Below are positions 59,199 to 64,000 of a stretch of 64,000 nucleotides of DNA, piece after piece. The notes beneath the pieces were generated by a model, which saw only the letters and a list, made by a program, of their open reading frames with translations, was not told the DNA's origin and made no database searches. The stretch's first letter is position 1. Every line of letters begins with the position of its first letter. The translations under genes were made by a program, and so were the position numbers. The stretch lies in assembly GCA_030674185.1 (NCBI GenBank), contig CM060307.1, positions 44,561,181 through 44,625,180 on the forward strand. The letters are read 5' to 3'. The DNA is from Monoplex corrugatus. Its lineage: Eukaryota; Mollusca; Gastropoda; Littorinimorpha; Ranellidae.

Positions 59199-60119
59199 TG
59201 AGGAGTTGCAGGAGGTGGTGCACCCCTGTTCATCTTGAGATCATGACATGATGTGGCTGCAGTTTTCTGTCATAGTTCCTGTTTCAAAGAGTTGATCTCT
59301 GCAGACACCTTCTTTGGCTGAGCTGCAATATTGTTTGGTGGATCAGTTAGGGCTGTCCTGATTGTTGCCTTCCGAATGGGTCGAACGTCTTGCTCTTCTT
59401 GATGGATGGCTTTGTGCAGTTCATCAACATCTTTGACCGTGTCAAACTTGTGGGTTGTACGATCCTTGAGGTCTGGCCCCAGACCTGTCCATAGCATGCA
59501 GCGTAACATCTCGTTGGCCTGTGCAGAGTCGACCTGGCCAACCTCTATAGCCCTGGCCAGCAGATCTTCCAGCCGACAGTTCCACTGTGTTGTCTTCTTC
59601 TTCACGCTGGCGGGCGCTGTAGAATTCTGCTAGAACTGTCTCTTGAAGCTGTACTGTCCCATACACACTCTCAAATTTGCTGAGAAGTTGCGGGAGCATG
59701 ACCTTTGGTCCCAACCACATCGCCACCCTCGCGGCCTCACCCTGCAGAGACCTCCTGATGGATTCCAGGATGACAGAGTCACTGTAGGATGACTCAGCCT
59801 GGAGATAGGAAACTTCATACTTCCAGAGGTCACATGTTGCCTCCTGGTCTTTGCCGCGACTGCCACTGAATGGTGAGATGTGCGGTTGATGTTGCCACAC
59901 CTTGGGGAGTGCTGCTCCATCGACTTTGCTTTCCTGCTTCACATCCTGGGACGCTGCTCCAGTTGAATTGGAGGCTATGTAAGCCTGCATCCAGTGTTCC
60001 AGGTCTTCCTTGGTATCAGCCTTGAGTTTCACGCCCAAAGTCCTCAAGGCCTCCTGGAGACTCTTTTCATCCCTAGACACCTGAATTTCTTCAGCCACGC
60101 CGATCCTCTTTGGATGCAA
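59030..60119 (-). pseudogene. gypsy-1 gag with zinc knuckle
   Basis: The capsid-like region includes HISPFSGSRGKDQEATCDLW, YEVSYLQAE, ILESIRRSLQGEAARVAMWL and LSKFESVYG, typical of Ty3/gypsy gag. A one-base frame change near 59600 and a TGA at 59268-59270 break it. The nucleocapsid part has the CYHCGEKGHVQVGC knuckle (C-x2-C-x4-H-x4-C). The frame ends in TAG at about 59030. Confidence 0.8.
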
Positions 60120-60219
60120 AACTTGCTGGCAGGGGGGAAGGGGGATGTCAAAAGGAAATGGAAGGTAGGAAGGATGGGGATAACACTTGGAAATCTTGAT
60201 GTCAATTCCACAGCAGGGA

Positions 60220-60237
60220 GTCCCTTATTGGGCGCCA
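60220..60237 (-). other. gypsy-1 primer-binding site
   Basis: TGGCGCCCAATAAGGGAC on the minus strand starts 2 bp after the LTR end (60240). It differs at three positions from the classic tRNA-Lys-complementary site. Confidence 0.7.
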
Positions 60238-60239
60238 CT

Positions 60240-60402
60240 TGTGACAGGACCACACTCTTACAGATTTACTTGAGTCAGTCCTGTTGGGTTTGGTTCCCTG
60301 TTTCTTTTGCTTTGTTCTTTATTGTATATCTCAGAATTCACGAGAGGCATAAATGTGACAGAGAAAATAAACCCCTATTTCAGCTAGGTGAAGACAATAT
60401 AT
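60240..60402 (-). repeat. gypsy-1 5' LTR remnant
   Basis: It shares the 3' LTR sequence up to AAACCCCTATTT (60380) and is then interrupted by the 3' LTR of gypsy-2. The rest of this LTR should lie beyond the right window edge, after gypsy-2. Confidence 0.65.
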
Positions 60403-60968
60403 TCTTAATCATAGATAAGTATGTAAGTTGTTGCGTTGTGGGTCTGCTTGATATTGTCAGTGTAGGGATGCTTAACTATCGCACACAAAAACACGTCTAC
60501 TCAGTCAGTTCAGCTTGAAGGGAAGATTCTTATTGACTAGAATAAGACAGAACGAGGATACAACCAAATGCGAATAAGCCGAATGCCACATCCCCCTTTC
60601 TCAAACTAAAATGGACATTTCATGTTCTGGAAATTGTAAATATGTATTTTTAAAGTCTTTTCCATTTTGATGGCGACTAGTTAAATTTATTCCTTTATTC
60701 CTTTACTTATAGTCTTTTACTGGGAGGGCACAATGTTCACAGATAGTCTAGTCTAGTCTAGTCTATCTGGCTTTTTGATGACATGGCCTCTTCTGGTGGT
60801 TAGGATTGGTGATGGCCCTGGCAGGATTCTTTGGTTTGTGGTGGAAACAGGATCGGGATAAGGACAGGGTTGCATGGACATTGGAGTGGGATTAGGCTGG
60901 TCAGGGTCATGGATGCTCTTTGGAATGAGGCTGGATGTATCTCTGGTGATAGGACAAGGGAACTGGGG

Positions 60969-61887
60969 TCATGGATCTCTGGGGATCAGGAAACGCGAGT
61001 TCCTCCTCTGCTTCCCCTGGGGTGTGGCCACTTCGTATGACCAGTGTCCCAGAGGCTGGATGATGGTCCCTGGGCTTCCCTGTGGCTTCACCAAGACAGG
61101 CTGTCCAGGCAGCAGTGTTGGCAATGTTACTGCCCGATGAGCATTGTCAAAGTGCAGCTTCATTTTTCTTTTCTGCTCCCTGTCCTTGGCCTTGAAGGTG
61201 GGGTTAGAGCAGTGGGACTGCAAGGATGGCACCGTTGTCCAGATCCGTCGTCCCATAAGGAGTTCTGCTGGATTGCTACCGTGTTGGAGAGGTGTGGCAC
61301 GGTAGTTCAGCAATGCGAGGTACGGGTCCTTTGCTTTCTGAAGCAGGGCCTTGACCGTCTATACTGCTCGTTCAGCTTCACCGTTGGCCTGGGGGTAGTA
61401 TGGGCTACTAATAGAGCGGAAAAACCCATACTTTTCAGCAAAGGCAGCAAACTGTTAGCTGGCAAACAGCAGCCCATTGTCAGATTTGACAACTTCAGGT
61501 ATTCCATGCCTGCAGAAGATGCTTTTGCAGTGGCTAATGATGGTCTTGGCCCTTGTGTTCTTGAGGTGTGCCAGTTCAATAGTACCTAGAATAATAGTCA
61601 ACTACCACTACGTACATCTCCTTCTTCAGCTCCATTAGATCCATGCCAACCTTTTGCCATGGGTAGTCTGGAGTTTGTGTGGGTATGAGTGGTTCTGGAG
61701 GATTACATCTCTCCGTGACACAGACTGGGCATTGTTGTACCATGGCTTCAATTTGTGGAAAGCCCTGGCCACCACACACTCTGTCTTGTCAGTGCGTGGC
61801 ATTTGACAATTCCTTGATGTCCAGTGTGTAGCTTCTGCAGAATGTCCTGTCTCAGTGATGCAGGTATCAAAAGTCTGGTGCCACAGA
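60969..61887 (-). pseudogene. gypsy-2 integrase
   Basis: It reads [30 protein letters not shown] (HHCC module), KVGMDLMELKKEMYVVVVDY (catalytic Asp), PEVVKSDNGLLFAS (second Asp), a TAA near 61456, then SSPYYPQANGEAERAV (Glu), a stop near 61361, YLALLNYRATPLQHG and GQPVLVKPQG. At least one frame change lies near 61590. Confidence 0.8.
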
Positions 61888-63007
61888 GGAGAAGATCCAC
61901 AAGGATCTGTCCTTGGCCCTGTTCTTTTCACTCTTTACACCTCCCCCCTGTCCACCATCATCAACTCCCACTCTATAAAACAACACTTCTATGCTGATGA
62001 CACCCAACTTCAAGACAGTGACTCACCTGATAATATACAGCGCCTGTTGACTCGCACCACTGAGTGTTACTCGGACATTAAGAACTGGATGACACACAAT
62101 AAACTTCAGCTTAATGACGACAAGACAGAAGCTATCCTCATTGGCACCCGTTAGAAACTTTCTCAGCTGCCTCCTCTTTCTCTCCCATTATGTAACACAT
62201 CAGTCCCAATTTCTGATTCAGCTAAAAACCTTGGTGTCTGCATTGACTCTACCCTCTCCATGAACAACTTTGTTTCTCAAACTGCCAGATCTTGCTACTA
62301 TCATCTCCATCGTATAAGGCTGATCAGGAAGTATCTCTCTGTCGAAACAACTGCAAAACTCGTTCTCTCCTTCATAATGTCTCGCATTGACTATTGCAAT
62401 TCACTCCTGTCTGGTCTTCCTGCCTCCACCATTCACATCCTACAGCGCATTCAAAACAATGCTGTACGCCTTGTACTCAAAAAGAAAAAAGCTGACCACA
62501 TATCTCCTCTCCTGGCAGAACTTCACTGGCTCCCTGTATCAAAGCGCATACAATACAAACTAGACACCATGTGCTACAAAAGCCTCAATAACGCAGCCCC
62601 CGATTACCTGTCAAGCCTACTTGAGATCTATGTTCCCTCACGTACCCTCCGCTCTGCCTCCGATCCTCTGACTTTTCGCTTTCCACGCACTAAGCTCAAT
62701 ACCTATGGTCCACGAGCCTTCTCTGTTTCTGGTCCACTCTCCTGGAACAAACTTCCTCTCTCAGTCCGTCAGCAACCTACTTTTGTCTTCTTCAAGTCTG
62801 CTCTCAAAACCCACCTTTTCTCCTCTGCATAAAATCCTAACCTCACTCAACCCCCCCTCCCCCCTCTGCAGCCTGTCTCCGCTCGGAGGGGAATCACATG
62901 GTTATAATATATAATTGTATATGCTATGCTCTCTATAATTTTCCATTGCTTTTATTCTTGCTTTTATTGCTTTTATTGCTTTTATTCTTTCTCCCCATTT
63001 ATAGCCA

Positions 63008-63055
<48 letters not shown>

Positions 63056-63162
63056 TGTGTGTGTGTGCGTGCGTGCGTGTGTGTCTGCTTCAGCGCTTAG
63101 ATTTGATTTTATCAAGATTTTGCGCTATATAAATATTGTAATTATTATTATTAATTATTATA
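61888..63162 (+). mobile_element. L2/CR1-like LINE copy B, 5'-truncated, inserted in gypsy-2
   Basis: It begins inside RT (CCACAAGGATCTGTCCTTGG) and is nearly identical by eye to copy A at 27820-29030. It ends GCGCTATATAAATATTG plus ATT repeats, after a GT-rich stretch (63007-63090). Gypsy-2 pol resumes on either side. A short AGAGG occurs at both junctions. Confidence 0.85.
61890..62832 (+). pseudogene. reverse transcriptase of L2/CR1-like copy B
   Basis: [50 protein letters not shown], then a TAG (a CAG in copy A) at 62152-62154. The frame then continues through [32 protein letters not shown] and [16 protein letters not shown] to a natural TAA. Unlike copy A, the C-terminus is intact. Confidence 0.8.
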
Positions 63163-64000
63163 GAGGCTGATATTGTGTCGCTCTGCCAGATGGCTTGAGA
63201 TCATTGTCTGAGCATGTGTGTGGCCATCGTTTTTGGGCAAACTGCATCAGCTTGAGGTAAACTTGGTCTTTTTTCAGTTCCTGTCGCATCTGATCCAGCC
63301 TTTTGTCTGTGGCTGGAAAGTTGGAAATAACCTGGTCAATCATGGACTTGGTATCATCTTCCAGTCTTTTGTCCTCCTCATCTGGTGTTGAGATTGGTGC
63401 CCGGGACAGTGTGTCGGCAGTCACCAGGTTCTTGCCCCGGGTGTACTCAATCTGGAAAGAGTAGCGCATGAGGGGCATCCTGAATCCCAGGATACGAGGG
63501 GACAGTTCATCCAAATTCTTTGTCTTCAACAAAGAGAGAAGAGGTCGATGGTCTGTCTCAATAGTGAGGTCTTTCAGGCCGGTGATAAATTATGAAAATC
63601 TCTCACACGCCCAGGTGACTCCTAAGGCCTCTTTTTTCCACTTGTGCGTATCGTTCCTCAGTTGGAGTCAGTGACCTTGACGTGTAGAACACTGACCTGA
63701 AGGTACCATCGTCCTGCTGCGGAAGGAGTACAGCTCCCAGACCATAGGATGTCGCATCTGAAGACAGTCTTGTCTTGCGATGCGGACTGTAGTGGGCCAA
63801 CACTGGTGCTGAGGTGAGCTGCCGCCTGATTTTCAGGAATGCTTCCTCTTGAGGAGTTTCCCAGGTCCACTCAGATTCCTTCTTGAGGAGTTCTTGTAGA
63901 GCTCTGGTGTGGTCTGCAAGACTGGGCCCTGCAAACTTGGCAACATGATTTATCATTCCTAACAAACGTCGAAGTTCAGTGACGTTTGTTGGCTTGGAAA
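63158..64000 (-). pseudogene. gypsy-2 RT C-terminus and RNase H
   Basis: Minus-strand motifs: LLGMINHVAKFAGPSLADHT, WETPQEEAFLKI, LSSDATSYGLGAVLLPQQ (RNase H), SRSLTPTEERYAQVEK, TDHRPLLSLLK (after a frame change near 63630), FRMPLMRYSFQIEYTRG and VTADTLSRAP. The upstream catalytic part of RT is beyond the window. Confidence 0.8.

Larger units (their letters stand above)
48466..60402 (-). mobile_element. gypsy-1: Ty3/gypsy-like LTR retrotransposon, multiply interrupted
   Basis: Order on the minus strand: 5' LTR remnant (60402-60240), primer-binding site, gag, protease, reverse transcriptase, RNase H, integrase, C-terminal tail, 3' LTR (50473-48466). Three LINE insertions and another LTR element interrupt it. 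Both LTR pieces share TGTGAC-GGACCAC-CTCTTACAG and the AGAATTCACGAGAGGCATAA stretch. Pol has several stops and frameshifts, so it is inactive. Confidence 0.85.
60389..64000 (-). mobile_element. gypsy-2: K02A2.6-like Ty3/gypsy element, 3' part
   Basis: 3' LTR (60590-60389, TG...CA, about 202 bp), polypurine tract GAGAAAGGGGGA (about 60591-60602), integrase (60969-61887), an inserted LINE (61888-63162), then RNase H and the end of RT (63158-64000). The element continues past the window. Protein motifs match the widespread K02A2.6-like gypsy group. Confidence 0.8.

Overview
This is eukaryotic genomic DNA from an animal, most likely a mollusc and probably a gastropod. The evidence is long introns with GT-AG splice sites, AT-rich non-coding DNA, very abundant (GT)n microsatellites, a mixed load of LINEs, gypsy-like LTR elements, mariner and TTAA-targeting transposons, and short repeats (tRNA-headed SINEs and a repeat containing TTTCTCAAGA) of a kind I associate with gastropod genomes. 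The species assignment is inference. There is no bacterial-style operon, rRNA, CRISPR array or intact tRNA gene.

Host gene. One multi-exon gene runs on the minus strand from its start codon at 48281 down to at least 25872. Six exons (1241, 53, 95, 53, 74 and 98 bp) all have canonical splice sites and join in phase with no stop, giving 538 codons. The product begins with about 300 residues rich in Gly, Ser, Asn, Gln and Tyr, then a conserved-looking basic block and acidic, probably disordered segments. I cannot name it. Its 3' end is not identified. Its introns are packed with transposable elements, and a gypsy LTR lies about 185 bp upstream of the start codon.

Layout. 1-5.9 kb: possible 3' end of an unrelated plus-strand gene, two fragments of one LINE family, and the intact C-terminal endonuclease of an R2-like LINE. 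6-25.3 kb: no convincing host exon; instead SINEs, LINE fossils, a mariner fossil, three TTAA-type DNA elements and a 2-kb piggyBac-like element with a gutted transposase. 25.8-48.3 kb: the host gene, with introns holding an L2/CR1-like LINE (26882-29037), many LINE 3' ends, long AT, GT and GTGC microsatellites, a 0.5-0.6 kb repeat present at two places, a second mariner fossil and three terminal-inverted-repeat elements. 48.4-64 kb: nested retrotransposons. Gypsy-1 (minus) has a 3' LTR broken by two LINE insertions, an integrase split by a 4.2-kb LINE with serial 3' ends, and a 5' LTR cut by gypsy-2 (minus), which is itself split by an L2/CR1-like LINE very similar to the one at 27 kb.

Almost all open frames here are fossils of mobile-element proteins: reverse transcriptase, endonuclease, gag, protease, RNase H, integrase and transposases. 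The most distinctive structural signal is that three TTAA-flanked elements of unrelated sequence share one terminal geometry: a palindrome 15-17 bp from the end and a second, related palindrome 42-44 bp further in.
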